Of a stretch of DNA of 64,000 bases, positions 43,480 through 52,873 are shown piece by piece. The stretch comes from Buchnera aphidicola (Aphis fabae) (GTDB lineage Bacteria; Pseudomonadota; Gammaproteobacteria; Enterobacterales; Enterobacteriaceae), in contig NZ_CP042427.1 of NCBI RefSeq assembly GCF_009069125.1, positions 62,001 through 126,000 on the forward strand. Reading direction: 5' to 3'. The translations under genes were made by a program, and so were the position numbers. Below the pieces are notes generated by a model. The model saw nothing but the letters and a program-made list of their open reading frames with translations. It searched no databases and was not told where the DNA came from. Position 1 is the stretch's first letter. Each line of letters starts with the position of its first letter.

Positions 43480-44694
43480 ATGAATACAATTAATATTCTT
43501 GTTCCAGATCTACCGGATTCTATAAATGATGCAGTAATAGTAATATGGCATAAAAAAATAGGAGAAACAGTATATTGCGATGAAAATATAGTTGATATTG
43601 AAACAGATAAAATTATGTTAGAAGTATCATCTCCATGTAATGGAGTATTAAGTGTTATTTTAGAAAAAAACGGTTCAATTGTTAAATCAAATCAAATAAT
43701 AGGAAGAATAACTAAAATAAATAACACTGAAAAAAAAAAAATAAATTCAGTAATAAAAGAAAAAATTACTTCAATAAAAAAAATTGATATTCCTGATAAG
43801 GATAAGGATGTTCATCCTACTTTAAATAAATATGTAAATAATTATTTCACACCTTCTGCTAGACGTTTCATAAAAATTAATAATATTGATGAATCTTCTA
43901 TTATACCTAATCATTTAAATGATACATTTAGAAAACAAGATATTAAAAAAAATATTCAGAAAACTTCTAATCCAAATAATTTTTTCAATCACTCACATAA
44001 TACATATAGAGTCAAAATGACTCGATTACGTCAAAAAATAGCTGAACGACTATTACAAACAAAAAATAATACAGCTATGCTTACTACTTTTAATGAAGTA
44101 AACATGCAATCAATTATTTCTTTACGAAAAAAATATAATAAATCTTTTGAACAAAAATATGGTATTCGTATTGGATTTATGTCTTTTTTTGTGAAATCGG
44201 TAGTAGAAGCATTAAAGATGTTTCCAGAAATAAATGCTACTATTGATAAAACAGATATTGTTTTTTATAAAAATTTTGATATTAGTATTGCTGTTTCAAC
44301 ACCGAGGGGTTTAATTACTCCAGTATTAAAAGATGCTGATAAAATGTCAATGGCAGATATAGAAAAAAAAATAAAAGAATTTTCTATTAAAAGTGTTAAT
44401 AATAAAATAAAATTAGACGAATTAATTGGAGGAAATTTTACTATTACTAATGGTGGTGTTTTTGGATCTTTAATGTCAACACCAATTATAAATCCACCTC
44501 AAACGGCGATATTAGGAATGCATGCTATTAAAGAACGTCCAATGGCTATAAATGGAGAAATTAAAATTCTTCCTATGATGTATTTAGCATTATCTTATGA
44601 TCATCGTTTAATTGATGGTAAAGAATCTGTGAGTTTTCTAAATAAAATCAAAAATATATTGGAAGATTTTAATCGTATTTTAATTGATATTTAA
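43480..44694 (+). CDS. sucB: Dihydrolipoamide succinyltransferase (E2 of 2-oxoglutarate dehydrogenase)
   Basis: Core of the complex. One lipoyl domain (about 1-78) with the lipoylated Lys in [11 protein letters not shown], a lysine-rich linker (about 80-110), the E1/E3-binding domain (about 118-150; [13 protein letters not shown]), and the catalytic acyltransferase domain with [12 protein letters not shown] (catalytic His/Asp). 404 residues (E. coli 405). A run of twelve A (43730-43741) lies at codons 84-88 in the linker; the frame is intact but slippage would truncate the protein. The LipA/LipB pair at the start of the window modifies this protein. Confidence 0.97.
   Translation: MNTINILVPDLPDSINDAVIVIWHKKIGETVYCDENIVDIETDKIMLEVSSPCNGVLSVILEKNGSIVKSNQIIGRITKINNTEKKKINSVIKEKITSIKKIDIPDKDKDVHPTLNKYVNNYFTPSARRFIKINNIDESSIIPNHLNDTFRKQDIKKNIQKTSNPNNFFNHSHNTYRVKMTRLRQKIAERLLQTKNNTAMLTTFNEVNMQSIISLRKKYNKSFEQKYGIRIGFMSFFVKSVVEALKMFPEINATIDKTDIVFYKNFDISIAVSTPRGLITPVLKDADKMSMADIEKKIKEFSIKSVNNKIKLDELIGGNFTITNGGVFGSLMSTPIINPPQTAILGMHAIKERPMAINGEIKILPMMYLALSYDHRLIDGKESVSFLNKIKNILEDFNRILIDI
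43730..43741 (+). repeat. A12 run inside sucB
   Basis: Twelve consecutive A, in the linker between lipoyl and binding domains. The longest A run I noticed inside an intact frame here. Confidence 0.95.
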
Positions 44695-44720
44695 AAATTT
44701 AAATAATTTATTTTGACAAT

Positions 44721-44759
44721 TAAAAGTACAGTATTGAAAAATAATAAACTGTACTTTTA
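44721..44759 (+). terminator. Intrinsic terminator of sucAB
   Basis: TAAAAGTACAGT pairs with ACTGTACTTTTA (12 bp) around a 15-nt loop, with T-rich sequence at the 3' end (CTTTTATTATTA). Located 26 nt after the sucB stop. Confidence 0.75.
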
Positions 44760-44885
44760 TTATTATATATCTGAATGTTTTATTTAAATTATTTTATTAT
44801 GTGATTTATAAAATATAATATTTAATTTTTTAATACATATAAAAGTATGTTTTATTTTAAAGAAATAATGACATGCGAAAAAAAA

Positions 44886-44914
44886 TTGATTAAAATATTT
44901 TTATAAAATATATA
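44886..44914 (+). promoter_or_regulatory. Candidate sigma-70 promoter for gpmA
   Basis: TTGATT (44886-44891), 17-nt spacer, TATATA (44909-44914), about 30 nt before the gpmA ATG and its AAGGA ribosome-binding site. Chance matches are frequent in such AT-rich DNA, so confidence is low. Confidence 0.35.
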
Positions 44915-44944
44915 TCTTATATATATAACATAAAGGATACAATT

Positions 44945-45634
44945 ATGAATAAAGTAGTCTTAATTAGACATGGTGAAAGTGAATGGAATCAATTAAACAA
45001 ATTTACTGGATGGCATGATGTAGAACTAAGTCAAAATGGAAAAAATGAAGCTAAAAAAACAGGTTTACTTTTAAAAAAAGAAAAATTTTTTTTTGATTGT
45101 GCATATACTTCTATGTTAAAAAGAGCAATATACACCTTACAATATATTCTCAAAAAATTAAATCAGCCCTGGTTATCAGTTCAAAAATCATGGCGTTTAA
45201 ATGAAAGACACTACGGTGCTTTAGAGGGATTTAATAAAAATGAAATAATTCAAAAATATGGATATGAACAAGTTCTTTTATGGAGACGTAGTTTTAATAT
45301 TAGTCCTCCTCAAATTGATATAAAAGATAAACGTTTTCCAAGTAATGATATACGTTATTCTAATATTGATATTAATGAACTTCCTAAAGGAGAAAGTTTA
45401 GAACTAACCATCAAAAGAGTTGTTCCTTATTGGGAACAATGTATTTATCCACAATTAAAAAAAAGAAAAAAAATACTAATTGTAGCACATGGAAATTCAT
45501 TGCGAGCATTAATGAAATATTTAAATAAAATTGATAATAAAAAAATTATAGAATTAGAAATTCCAACCGCAGTGCCAATTATTTTAGAATTTAATGAACA
45601 ATGCGTTCCTACTAAATGGTATTATTTAAAATAA
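44945..45634 (+). CDS. gpmA: 2,3-bisphosphoglycerate-dependent phosphoglycerate mutase
   Basis: Glycolytic 3-phosphoglycerate to 2-phosphoglycerate. Catalytic phospho-His in [11 protein letters not shown] (H11), [12 protein letters not shown] with the second set of catalytic residues, and [10 protein letters not shown]. 229 residues compared with 250 in E. coli: it ends at KWYYLK and lacks the C-terminal ~20-residue tail that follows YYLG in E. coli. Start supported by AAGGA 8 nt upstream. Confidence 0.97.
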   Translation: MNKVVLIRHGESEWNQLNKFTGWHDVELSQNGKNEAKKTGLLLKKEKFFFDCAYTSMLKRAIYTLQYILKKLNQPWLSVQKSWRLNERHYGALEGFNKNEIIQKYGYEQVLLWRRSFNISPPQIDIKDKRFPSNDIRYSNIDINELPKGESLELTIKRVVPYWEQCIYPQLKKRKKILIVAHGNSLRALMKYLNKIDNKKIIELEIPTAVPIILEFNEQCVPTKWYYLK

Positions 45635-45685
45635 ATTCTTTAAAACACATTTTCGATCTAAAATCAATATATATTAATATTCTCA

Positions 45686-45705
45686 TCTCTTATTTATATA
45701 AGAGA
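45686..45705 (+). terminator. Hairpin after gpmA
   Basis: TCTCTTAT, loop TTAT, ATAAGAGA: perfect 8-bp stem 52 nt after the gpmA stop, in an otherwise structureless AT-rich gap before pfkA. The T-run is weak, so termination is inferred from position. Confidence 0.5.
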
Positions 45706-45904
45706 AGATATAGTTTTGATAAAACATATATATTTAAATTATACAATCAGAGTTAGTTAAAATTTTTTAATATTTTTAATTCTCAATTTCCATATAAAAT
45801 TAATATGTTATCTTAAAATATTTAAAATATATTTATAGAAATATATTTTTAAATATTAAATATATAGAAAATAATTTTTTATAGTAGTTAAAAACGAGAT
45901 TATC

Positions 45905-46867
45905 ATGATTAAAAGAATTGGAGTATTAACCAGTGGTGGCGATGCTCCTGGAATGAACGCAGCAATTAGGGGAGTAGTAAGAACAGCATTAAGTGAGAAA
46001 TTAGAAGTATTTGGAATTTATGATGGCTATTTAGGACTATATCAAAACCGAATGGTACAGTTAGATAGATATAGTGTATCAGATATGATTAATAGAGGTG
46101 GTACATTTCTTGGTTCCGCTAGATTTTCTGGTTTTTATAAAAATGAAATACGAAGTATAGCTATTAAAAATCTTAAAAAAAGAAAGATAGATGCACTTGT
46201 TGTTATTGGAGGTGATGGATCTTATATAGGAGCTCAAAAATTAACAAAAATGGGCATGCCATGTATTAGTATTCCAGGAACTATAGATAATGATGTGGCA
46301 GGTACTGATTATACAATTGGTTATTTTACTGCTTTAGAAACAGTTGTTGAAGCTATTGATAGATTACGAGATACTTCTTCATCTCATCAACGAATTTCCA
46401 TCGTAGAAGTTATGGGAAGATATTGTGGAGATTTAACATTAGCTGCTGCAATTGCAGGTGGCTGTGAATTTATTGTACTTCCAGAAATTAAATACACAAA
46501 AGAAGAGCTAGTTTCAGAAATAAGAGCAGGTATTGCAAAAGGTAAAAAACACGCGATAGTTGCAATTACAGAATATATCTGTGATGTAGAAGCATTAGCC
46601 AAATATATTGAAAATGAAACTAATCGTGAAACAAGAGCTACTATATTAGGTCACATCCAAAGAGGAGGTGCTCCGGTAGTATACGATCGTATACTAGCTT
46701 CTAGAATGGGTGCTTATTCTGTAGAATTATTAATTAAAGGTTATAAAGGTAAATGTATCGGTGTTCAAAATGAAAAAATGGTGTTTAATGATATAACAAA
46801 TGCGCTAAAAAATATGAAACGTGTTTTTAAAAAAGATTGGTTAATCACTGCTAAAAAACTTTATTAA
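45905..46867 (+). CDS. pfkA: 6-phosphofructokinase (ATP)
   Basis: Committed step of glycolysis. 320 residues, as in E. coli. ATP site [28 protein letters not shown], the catalytic segment [17 protein letters not shown], and the allosteric/substrate [16 protein letters not shown] and GHIQRGG motifs are present. A GAGATT upstream of the ATG is a modest ribosome-binding site. Ends with a GC-rich hairpin terminator. Confidence 0.98.
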   Translation: MIKRIGVLTSGGDAPGMNAAIRGVVRTALSEKLEVFGIYDGYLGLYQNRMVQLDRYSVSDMINRGGTFLGSARFSGFYKNEIRSIAIKNLKKRKIDALVVIGGDGSYIGAQKLTKMGMPCISIPGTIDNDVAGTDYTIGYFTALETVVEAIDRLRDTSSSHQRISIVEVMGRYCGDLTLAAAIAGGCEFIVLPEIKYTKEELVSEIRAGIAKGKKHAIVAITEYICDVEALAKYIENETNRETRATILGHIQRGGAPVVYDRILASRMGAYSVELLIKGYKGKCIGVQNEKMVFNDITNALKNMKRVFKKDWLITAKKLY

Positions 46868-46876
46868 TATAAAATT

Positions 46877-46897
46877 AGTGCCGGTTTTTCCGGCGCT
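46877..46897 (+). terminator. GC-rich intrinsic terminator of pfkA
   Basis: AGTGCCGG, loop TTTTT, CCGGCGCT: 8-bp stem (one G-T pair), followed by a T-rich tail (TTTTTAGTTTTATTTT). The most GC-rich structure in the window, 10 nt after the pfkA stop. Confidence 0.88.
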
Positions 46898-46967
46898 CTA
46901 GATTTTTAGTTTTATTTTCTAATTAAAAAAAATAATTATATAATAAAATTATATAGGTATTAAAATA

Positions 46968-47756
46968 ATGAATATATGTAGTCAAAAAAATATATTTCAA
47001 CAATGTGTTTTTGAATTTTTAGGCACAGGTTTAATAATATTTTTTGGAATTGGATGTTTAGCAACATCAAAATTGACAAATTTTCATTTTAATCAATATG
47101 AAATGAGTATGATTTGGGGTTTTTCAGTATCTTTGTCAATTTATTTAAGTATTTCAATATCTGGAGCTCATTTAAACCCAGCTATTACTATTTTTTTTTG
47201 GTTATTCTATAAATTTAATAAAAAAAAAGTGGTTCCATATATTATTTCTCAAATCTCTGGTTCTTTTTTTTTTACAATATTAATATATTATTTATATCAT
47301 AATTTATTGATATCATTTGAACATAAATATCATATTATACGAGGAACAAAAGCAAGTCTTCAATTAGCTGAAATTTTTTGTATTTATCCTCAAAAAAATT
47401 ATATTCTTATACATGATTTTATAATAGGAATAATTATTTCAATATTTTTTATTATTATACTTATGAGAATTAACGATAAAAAAAGATTTTTTGTAGTTAA
47501 AAGAAAATTTAGTCCATGTTTAATAGGAATGTTAGTTTCAATTATTAATATATCTTTAGGATCTTTAAATAATATTACTTTAAATCCAGCACATGACTTA
47601 GGTCCTAGAATTTTTTTAAGTTTAATGGGATGGGGGAAAATAGCTTTTACTGGAGTAAATAATAGTTATTTTCCATATTTTTTAATATCTATAATTGCAC
47701 CAATATTAGGTATAAATTTAGGTGGATGGATATATAAAAAATTTATAAAAAATTAA
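46968..47756 (+). CDS. glpF: Glycerol facilitator (aquaglyceroporin)
   Basis: MIP-family channel for glycerol and other small neutral solutes. Six transmembrane helices and the two NPA half-helices: SGAHLNPAITIFF (about 69) and ITLNPAHDLGPRIF (about 205), with the glyceroporin Asp after the second NPA and the ar/R Arg in GPR. 262 residues versus 281 in E. coli. glpK, its usual partner, is not next to it. The stop codon abuts the convergent tpiA stop with no spacer. Confidence 0.95.
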   Translation: MNICSQKNIFQQCVFEFLGTGLIIFFGIGCLATSKLTNFHFNQYEMSMIWGFSVSLSIYLSISISGAHLNPAITIFFWLFYKFNKKKVVPYIISQISGSFFFTILIYYLYHNLLISFEHKYHIIRGTKASLQLAEIFCIYPQKNYILIHDFIIGIIISIFFIIILMRINDKKRFFVVKRKFSPCLIGMLVSIINISLGSLNNITLNPAHDLGPRIFLSLMGWGKIAFTGVNNSYFPYFLISIIAPILGINLGGWIYKKFIKN

Positions 47757-48527
47757 TTATTTATATAAAATATCACTTGATATTTTAAGAATCTTTAAAA
47801 ATTCTTCATATATTAAAGAAGCACTACCAATTAGTAATCCATCAATATCAGGTTGTTCAAGAAAACCTTTGGCATTTTTAGAATTAACAGAACCACCATA
47901 TTGAATAATTAAGTTTTCTAAATTATTTGTATTATATTGATTAATATAATTTTTTATAAATTTATGTATTGATTGAACATATATAGGATCTGCTGCCATA
48001 CCTGTTCCAATCGCCCAAATTGGTTCATATGCAATTATTGTATTTATAAATGCTTTTTCTCCAAAATTTTCAAATATTATATCTAATTGATTTTTTATAA
48101 CTTTTTTAGTGTTATTTTGTTTTTTTTCAATTTCATTTTCTCCTATACATAAAATAGGAATTAAATTTAAACTTTTAATTAAACCAAATTTTTTTGCAAC
48201 TAATTCATTACTTTCATTATGGAATAAACGTCTTTCAGAATGCCCGATAATGACATATTGAACACCAATATCTTGTAACATTAATATAGATGTTTCACCT
48301 GTAAAAGCTCCTTTTTGATTTATGTCTACATCTTGGGCACCAATAAAAATGTTTATATCTTTTATGTTTCTATAAACTCTTTCAAGATATATTGTTGAAG
48401 GTGCAATTACAATTGTATTATATTTTAAATAAAGTGATATTTTTGATTTTAAGCACTTTAAAAAATTAGAAATTGTTTCAATATTTCCGTTCAATTTCCA
48501 ATTTGCTACAATAAATTTTTTTTTCAT
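47757..48527 (-). CDS. tpiA: Triosephosphate isomerase
   Basis: Interconverts dihydroxyacetone phosphate and glyceraldehyde-3-phosphate. 256 residues (E. coli 255). Substrate Asn/Lys in FIVANWKLNG, catalytic His in IIGHSERR, catalytic Glu in IIAYEPIWAIGTG, and the phosphate-binding IIQYGGSVN and GLLIGSASL. Its 3' end touches glpF directly. Confidence 0.98.
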   Translation of the reverse strand: MKKKFIVANWKLNGNIETISNFLKCLKSKISLYLKYNTIVIAPSTIYLERVYRNIKDINIFIGAQDVDINQKGAFTGETSILMLQDIGVQYVIIGHSERRLFHNESNELVAKKFGLIKSLNLIPILCIGENEIEKKQNNTKKVIKNQLDIIFENFGEKAFINTIIAYEPIWAIGTGMAADPIYVQSIHKFIKNYINQYNTNNLENLIIQYGGSVNSKNAKGFLEQPDIDGLLIGSASLIYEEFLKILKISSDILYK

Positions 48528-48581
48528 TTGAATACTCTTTAATAATATTTAAGTAATATTTCAATAAAAGATAATAAAATA

Positions 48582-48624
48582 TAGAAACTAAGTTGTTTAT
48601 AAAAATATATTAACTTAGTTTCTA
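48582..48624 (-). terminator. Perfect 13-bp hairpin downstream of ihfB
   Basis: On the minus strand the arms TAGAAACTAAGTT and AACTTAGTTTCTA pair perfectly around a 17-nt loop, and the minus-strand sequence after the stem is U-rich (ATATTTTATTATCTTTT). It lies 20 nt beyond the ihfB stop, so it probably terminates the rpsA-ihfB message before tpiA. Confidence 0.78.
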
Positions 48625-48644
48625 AAATAACATGTTAAAATATT

Positions 48645-48927
48645 TTATTTATATATATTAGCTCGGTTTCGTAATTGTTTTCCTGGCTTAAAGTAAGGAA
48701 CATATTTTGCATTCAACTTAATTGTTTCTCCAGTTTTAGGATTTCTACCTATTCGAGAAACTCGATAATGTACAGAAAAACTTCCAAATCCTCGAATTTC
48801 AATTCGTTTACCATTAGCCAATGCAAGAGACATATGTTCTAACATTTCTTTTACAGCCAGTTCTATTATTTTGTGTTCAATATGTTTTTTTTTTTGAAAT
48901 TCTTTCGAATAATTCTGATTTTGTCAT
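48645..48927 (-). CDS. ihfB: Integration host factor beta subunit, frame interrupted at an A11 run
   Basis: IHF-beta pairs with IHF-alpha to bend DNA. Reading from the ATG at 48927 (GAGGA ribosome-binding site 5 nt upstream) gives [11 protein letters not shown], then an A11 run (48885-48895 on the plus strand as T11), after which the zero frame stops almost at once. Removing one A gives a 93-residue protein with [50 protein letters not shown] and RNRANIYK, matching E. coli IhfB (94) end to end with no other lesion. Internal ATG 48845 would start only a 66-residue fragment lacking helices 1-2. Rescue by transcriptional slippage is plausible. Confidence 0.88.
48885..48895 (-). repeat. A11 run (minus strand) at the ihfB frameshift
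   Basis: Eleven A on the coding strand at codons 11-14 of ihfB; the exact place where the frame changes. A10 would restore the frame. Confidence 0.95.
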
Positions 48928-49007
48928 ATATCCTCTATTTTAAAAATTTATTTACTTTAGATAATTTTAATTATAAAAATAAAAAATATATTTTTACTTT
49001 TAATTAA

Positions 49008-50684
49008 TTAATCAGTATTTTGAGCAGCTTTAAAAGCTTCCGCCATTACATTAGAGAATATTTCATCGTTTTGTTTATTATTTAATTTATTTTTTATATC
49101 TTTTTTGTCATCATTATTATCTATAATATGAATATTTAAACTAATACTTCTATTTTTTCGATCAAAATTAGATATTTTTACGGAAATATTATCATTAATT
49201 TTAAATTTTTTTATAAATTCTTCGTATTGAATAGAGGAATCAGAAAACTTAATATTTCCATCAATACCTTCTGACAGTTTTACAATAACTTGTTTATTAT
49301 CAAAAGATTTAATATGTCCATTAATTATCATTCCTTTTTTACAATTTGAAATATATGTATTAAAAGGATCTTCTTCTAATTGTTTAATACCTAATGAAAT
49401 ACGTTCTCTTTCCGCATCAACTTGTAATACTACTGCTGAAATTTCATCACCTTTTTTATAATCTTTAACTGCTTCTTCACCAGGAACCTTCCAAGAAATA
49501 TCAGATAAATGTACTAGCCCATCAATACCTCCTTTTAAACCGATAAAAATACCGAAATCTGTAATAGATTTAATTTTACCAGCAACATGTACTCCTTTTT
49601 TATGAGTTTCAGAAAATTCTTGCCATGGATTAATTTTACATTGTTTTAATCCAAGTGAAATACGACGACGATCTTCGTCAATATCTAAAACTATAACGTC
49701 TACTATATCGTTTACAGCAACTACTTTAGAAGGATGAATATTTTTATTGGTCCAATCCATTTCTGACACATGAACTAACCCTTCTACACCTTCTTCAATT
49801 TCGACAAAACAACCATAATCTGTCAGATTTGTAACACGACCACTTAATTTGATTCCTTCAGGATAACGTTTTGAAATAGCTATCCATGGATCTTCTCCTA
49901 GTTGTTTTAATCCAAGAGATACACGTGTTTTTTCTTTATCAAATTTTAAAATTTTAACATGAATTTCATCGCCAACATTAACTATTTCACTAGGATGTTT
50001 GACTCTTTTCCATGCCATATCTGTAATATGTAACAATCCATCTACACCTCCTAGATCCACAAAAGCCCCATAATCTGTAAGATTTTTTACAATTCCTTTA
50101 ATTTTTATACCTTCTTGTAAGTTTTCAAGCAATTGATTTCTTTCAGCACTATTTTCTGATTCAATAACAGCTCTACGTGAAACAACTACGTTATTTCTTT
50201 TTTGATCCAATTTTATTACTTTAAATTCTAATTCTTTACCTTCAAGATGAATAGTTTCTCGAATAGGTCTAATATCAACTAAAGAACCAGGCAAGAACGC
50301 ACGTATATCGTTTAATTCAACAGTAAATCCACCTTTGACTTTGCCATTAATTATACCAGTTACTGTCTTTGATGTTTCATGTGCTTGTTCTAGTACTAAC
50401 CATGCTTCATGTCTTTTTGCTTTTTCACGAGATAACAGTGTTTCTCCAAATCCATCTTCGATAGCATCTAAAGCAACATCAACATAATCTCCAACTTTTA
50501 CATCAATTAAACCTTGAGAATTTTTAAATTGTTCTAATGGAATTGAAGATTCAGATTTAAGACCAGCATCAACTAAAATTATATCTTTTTCTATAGAAAC
50601 AATAATTCCACGAATAATAGAACCAGGACGTGTTTTAATTTCTTTTAGTGATTCTTCAAATAATTGAGCGAAAGATTCATTCAT
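49008..50684 (-). CDS. rpsA: 30S ribosomal protein S1
   Basis: Six S1 (OB-fold) repeats over 558 residues (E. coli 557), required for initiation on most mRNAs. The N-terminal [26 protein letters not shown] binds the ribosome (S2). Repeats 3-5 are the best conserved, with [22 protein letters not shown] and [11 protein letters not shown]; the last domain (about 450-530) is more diverged. Followed by ihfB as in E. coli. The 135-nt leader contains a stem-loop. Confidence 0.98.
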   Translation of the reverse strand: MNESFAQLFEESLKEIKTRPGSIIRGIIVSIEKDIILVDAGLKSESSIPLEQFKNSQGLIDVKVGDYVDVALDAIEDGFGETLLSREKAKRHEAWLVLEQAHETSKTVTGIINGKVKGGFTVELNDIRAFLPGSLVDIRPIRETIHLEGKELEFKVIKLDQKRNNVVVSRRAVIESENSAERNQLLENLQEGIKIKGIVKNLTDYGAFVDLGGVDGLLHITDMAWKRVKHPSEIVNVGDEIHVKILKFDKEKTRVSLGLKQLGEDPWIAISKRYPEGIKLSGRVTNLTDYGCFVEIEEGVEGLVHVSEMDWTNKNIHPSKVVAVNDIVDVIVLDIDEDRRRISLGLKQCKINPWQEFSETHKKGVHVAGKIKSITDFGIFIGLKGGIDGLVHLSDISWKVPGEEAVKDYKKGDEISAVVLQVDAERERISLGIKQLEEDPFNTYISNCKKGMIINGHIKSFDNKQVIVKLSEGIDGNIKFSDSSIQYEEFIKKFKINDNISVKISNFDRKNRSISLNIHIIDNNDDKKDIKNKLNNKQNDEIFSNVMAEAFKAAQNTD

Positions 50685-50715
50685 ATTAATAATATTAAAA
50701 AATTTTTATTAATGT

Positions 50716-50740
50716 TCATTTTCACTTCATGTTAAAATGA
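50716..50740 (-). promoter_or_regulatory. Stem-loop in the rpsA leader
   Basis: TCATTTT pairs with AAAATGA (7 bp, 11-nt loop), about 32 nt upstream of the rpsA ATG on the minus strand. In E. coli the rpsA leader folds into hairpins involved in S1 autoregulation; equivalence is inferred from position only. Confidence 0.35.
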
Positions 50741-50819
50741 GCTTGTTTTATATATCTTATAATAATCCTTATTATAGAGTTTATTTTTTATAATTTAAAT
50801 TCTAAATTTTTTTATTAAA

Positions 50820-51470
50820 TCATATAATTATTTTTTTCTTAATTTCTTTCATAGAGTATTCGATGACTTCAGAAAGTGTCATATTAGTAGAATCTAATAT
50901 TATAGCATCTTTTGATGGGTATAAAGGAGAAATTAATCGATTTTGATCGCGTTCATCACGAATTTTTAATTGTTGCAATAATTCTTTGTAATTAATAGAT
51001 AATCCTATCTTTTTAAATTGTTGTATTCTTCGATAAACACGTGTTTCTAAATTAGCGTTTAAAAAAAACTTAACAACAGCATCAGGAAAAACTATTGTTC
51101 CCATATCTCTTCCTTCTGCTATCAAACCAGGTAGTTTACGAAAATATCTTTGTTTTTCAAGTAAAATGTTTCTAATTTTAGAAAACGTTGCTAACTTAGA
51201 AGCTATTTCGCCAACTATTTGTAAATGAATTATTTTAGAGTTTTTATTTTTTTTTTTAAATGAAGAACAATTCAAATTTTTTATAAAAGAAATTATATTT
51301 TTTTCAATAATAGGAATATTTTTTTTTAATATTAGAATCGCTAATAGTCTATATATTACACCAGATTCTAGAATACACCAATTTAATTTATCTGCTATTA
51401 TATTACATAAAGTGCTTTTTCCAGAACCACTTGGCCCATCAATTGTAATTACAGGAATATTATTATTCAT
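50820..51470 (-). CDS. cmk: Cytidylate kinase
   Basis: Phosphorylates CMP and dCMP. P-loop VITIDGPSGSGKSTLC at the N-terminus, LPGLIAEGRDMGTIVFPDA with catalytic residues, and KIRDERDQNRLISPL. Start chosen at the ATG ending 51470 because MNNNIPVITIDG aligns residue for residue with E. coli Cmk; the ATG at 51482 would add four residues. Neither has a clear ribosome-binding site. 216 residues. Part of the aroA-cmk-rpsA-ihfB block conserved with E. coli. Confidence 0.95.
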   Translation of the reverse strand: MNNNIPVITIDGPSGSGKSTLCNIIADKLNWCILESGVIYRLLAILILKKNIPIIEKNIISFIKNLNCSSFKKKNKNSKIIHLQIVGEIASKLATFSKIRNILLEKQRYFRKLPGLIAEGRDMGTIVFPDAVVKFFLNANLETRVYRRIQQFKKIGLSINYKELLQQLKIRDERDQNRLISPLYPSKDAIILDSTNMTLSEVIEYSMKEIKKKIII

Positions 51471-51551
51471 ATTTTTATACATATAAAATATTTGAAATAA
51501 AAAAGATATTATTTATTAAGTATGAATACTTTAAAAATTTTATAATATTTA

Positions 51552-52835
51552 TTATTTTTTACAAATAGCTGAAAAATCTTGAAAATATGTTGGATAAGTT
51601 TTAACTACACAATCAGGATTAACTATATTAACACCTACATCAGATAAACATAATAATGAAAAACACATTGCCATACGATGATCATCGTATGTATTAATTT
51701 CAGCTAATTTTAAACCATTAGGTGGAGAGATAGATAAAAAATCTTTTCCCTCTTGAACAATTGCTCCAACTTTTTTTAATTCATTTGTCATAGCAGATAA
51801 TCTATCTGTTTCCTTAACTCTCCAATTATATATATTTCTAAGAATAGTAGTTCCTTTAGAAAATAAAGCTACTATAGCAATAGTCATAGCTGCATCAGGA
51901 ATATGATTCATATCTAAATCTATTGCTTTTAATTTATTTTTAGTAGATATAATAAAAGAATCACCCCAATTAATAATTGCTCCCATCTTTTCAAGAACAG
52001 TAGCAAATTTTATATCACCTTGAATACTTTTTTTTCCAACCCCTACTACTTTAACCGAACCACCTTTAATTGCAGAAGCAGCTAGAAAATATGACGCTGA
52101 AGAAGCATCTCCTTCGATTGTATAATTACCTGGTGTTTTATATTGTTGATTTCCTTTAATATAAAACACAGAATAAGAATCATGTCGAATATTTACGCCA
52201 AATAATTTTATTAAGTTTATTGTAATATCTATATACGGTTTAGAAACTAAATTGCCTTTTATAAATATAGTTGTATTTTTTAATGCTAGTGGAGCAATCA
52301 TTAATAATGATGTTAAAAACTGACTAGAAATACTTCCATTTAATGTGATTAAACCACCTATAAAACCACCTTTTGTAGAAATGGGAGGATATCCTAAATT
52401 ATTTTTATATTCAATCATTGCACCACCTTGTTGCAAAGCATTAACAAGATGTTTGATAGGTCTTTCATGCATTCTACTATTGCCAGTTAAAGTAACATCA
52501 TTTGTATATAATGAAAAAGCAGAAAGAAGTGGTCTCATAGCTGTTCCTGCGTTTCCTAAAAATAATGAAATAGGATATTTTACTCTAAATGATTGGCTAT
52601 TACCTTCAATATGACAAGTCTTATTTTTATCTGATAAGGAATAACAAATTCCTATTTTCTGTAAAGCAGATAACATATATCGCGTATCTTCACTATCTAA
52701 TAAATTATTAATAGTAGTTAAACCATTAGCTAAAGCTGATAGTAATAACACTCTATTTGAAATACTTTTTGAGCCGGGTAAATAAATAACACCATTTACA
52801 TAAGATACTGGACTTAATTTTAAAATTTTTTGCAT
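51552..52835 (-). CDS. aroA: 3-phosphoshikimate 1-carboxyvinyltransferase (EPSP synthase)
   Basis: Shikimate pathway step to chorismate, feeding tryptophan and phenylalanine synthesis. 427 residues, identical to E. coli. [18 protein letters not shown] with the catalytic Lys, [13 protein letters not shown] (PEP/glyphosate site; the Gly-Asn-Ala-Gly-Thr-Ala-x-Arg pattern is normal), [32 protein letters not shown] and [11 protein letters not shown] are intact. Sits between serC and cmk as in E. coli. Confidence 0.98.
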   Translation of the reverse strand: MQKILKLSPVSYVNGVIYLPGSKSISNRVLLLSALANGLTTINNLLDSEDTRYMLSALQKIGICYSLSDKNKTCHIEGNSQSFRVKYPISLFLGNAGTAMRPLLSAFSLYTNDVTLTGNSRMHERPIKHLVNALQQGGAMIEYKNNLGYPPISTKGGFIGGLITLNGSISSQFLTSLLMIAPLALKNTTIFIKGNLVSKPYIDITINLIKLFGVNIRHDSYSVFYIKGNQQYKTPGNYTIEGDASSASYFLAASAIKGGSVKVVGVGKKSIQGDIKFATVLEKMGAIINWGDSFIISTKNKLKAIDLDMNHIPDAAMTIAIVALFSKGTTILRNIYNWRVKETDRLSAMTNELKKVGAIVQEGKDFLSISPPNGLKLAEINTYDDHRMAMCFSLLCLSDVGVNIVNPDCVVKTYPTYFQDFSAICKK

Positions 52836-52873
52836 AGTACATATACGCTCTTTATTTTGGAAATAAAAATTTT

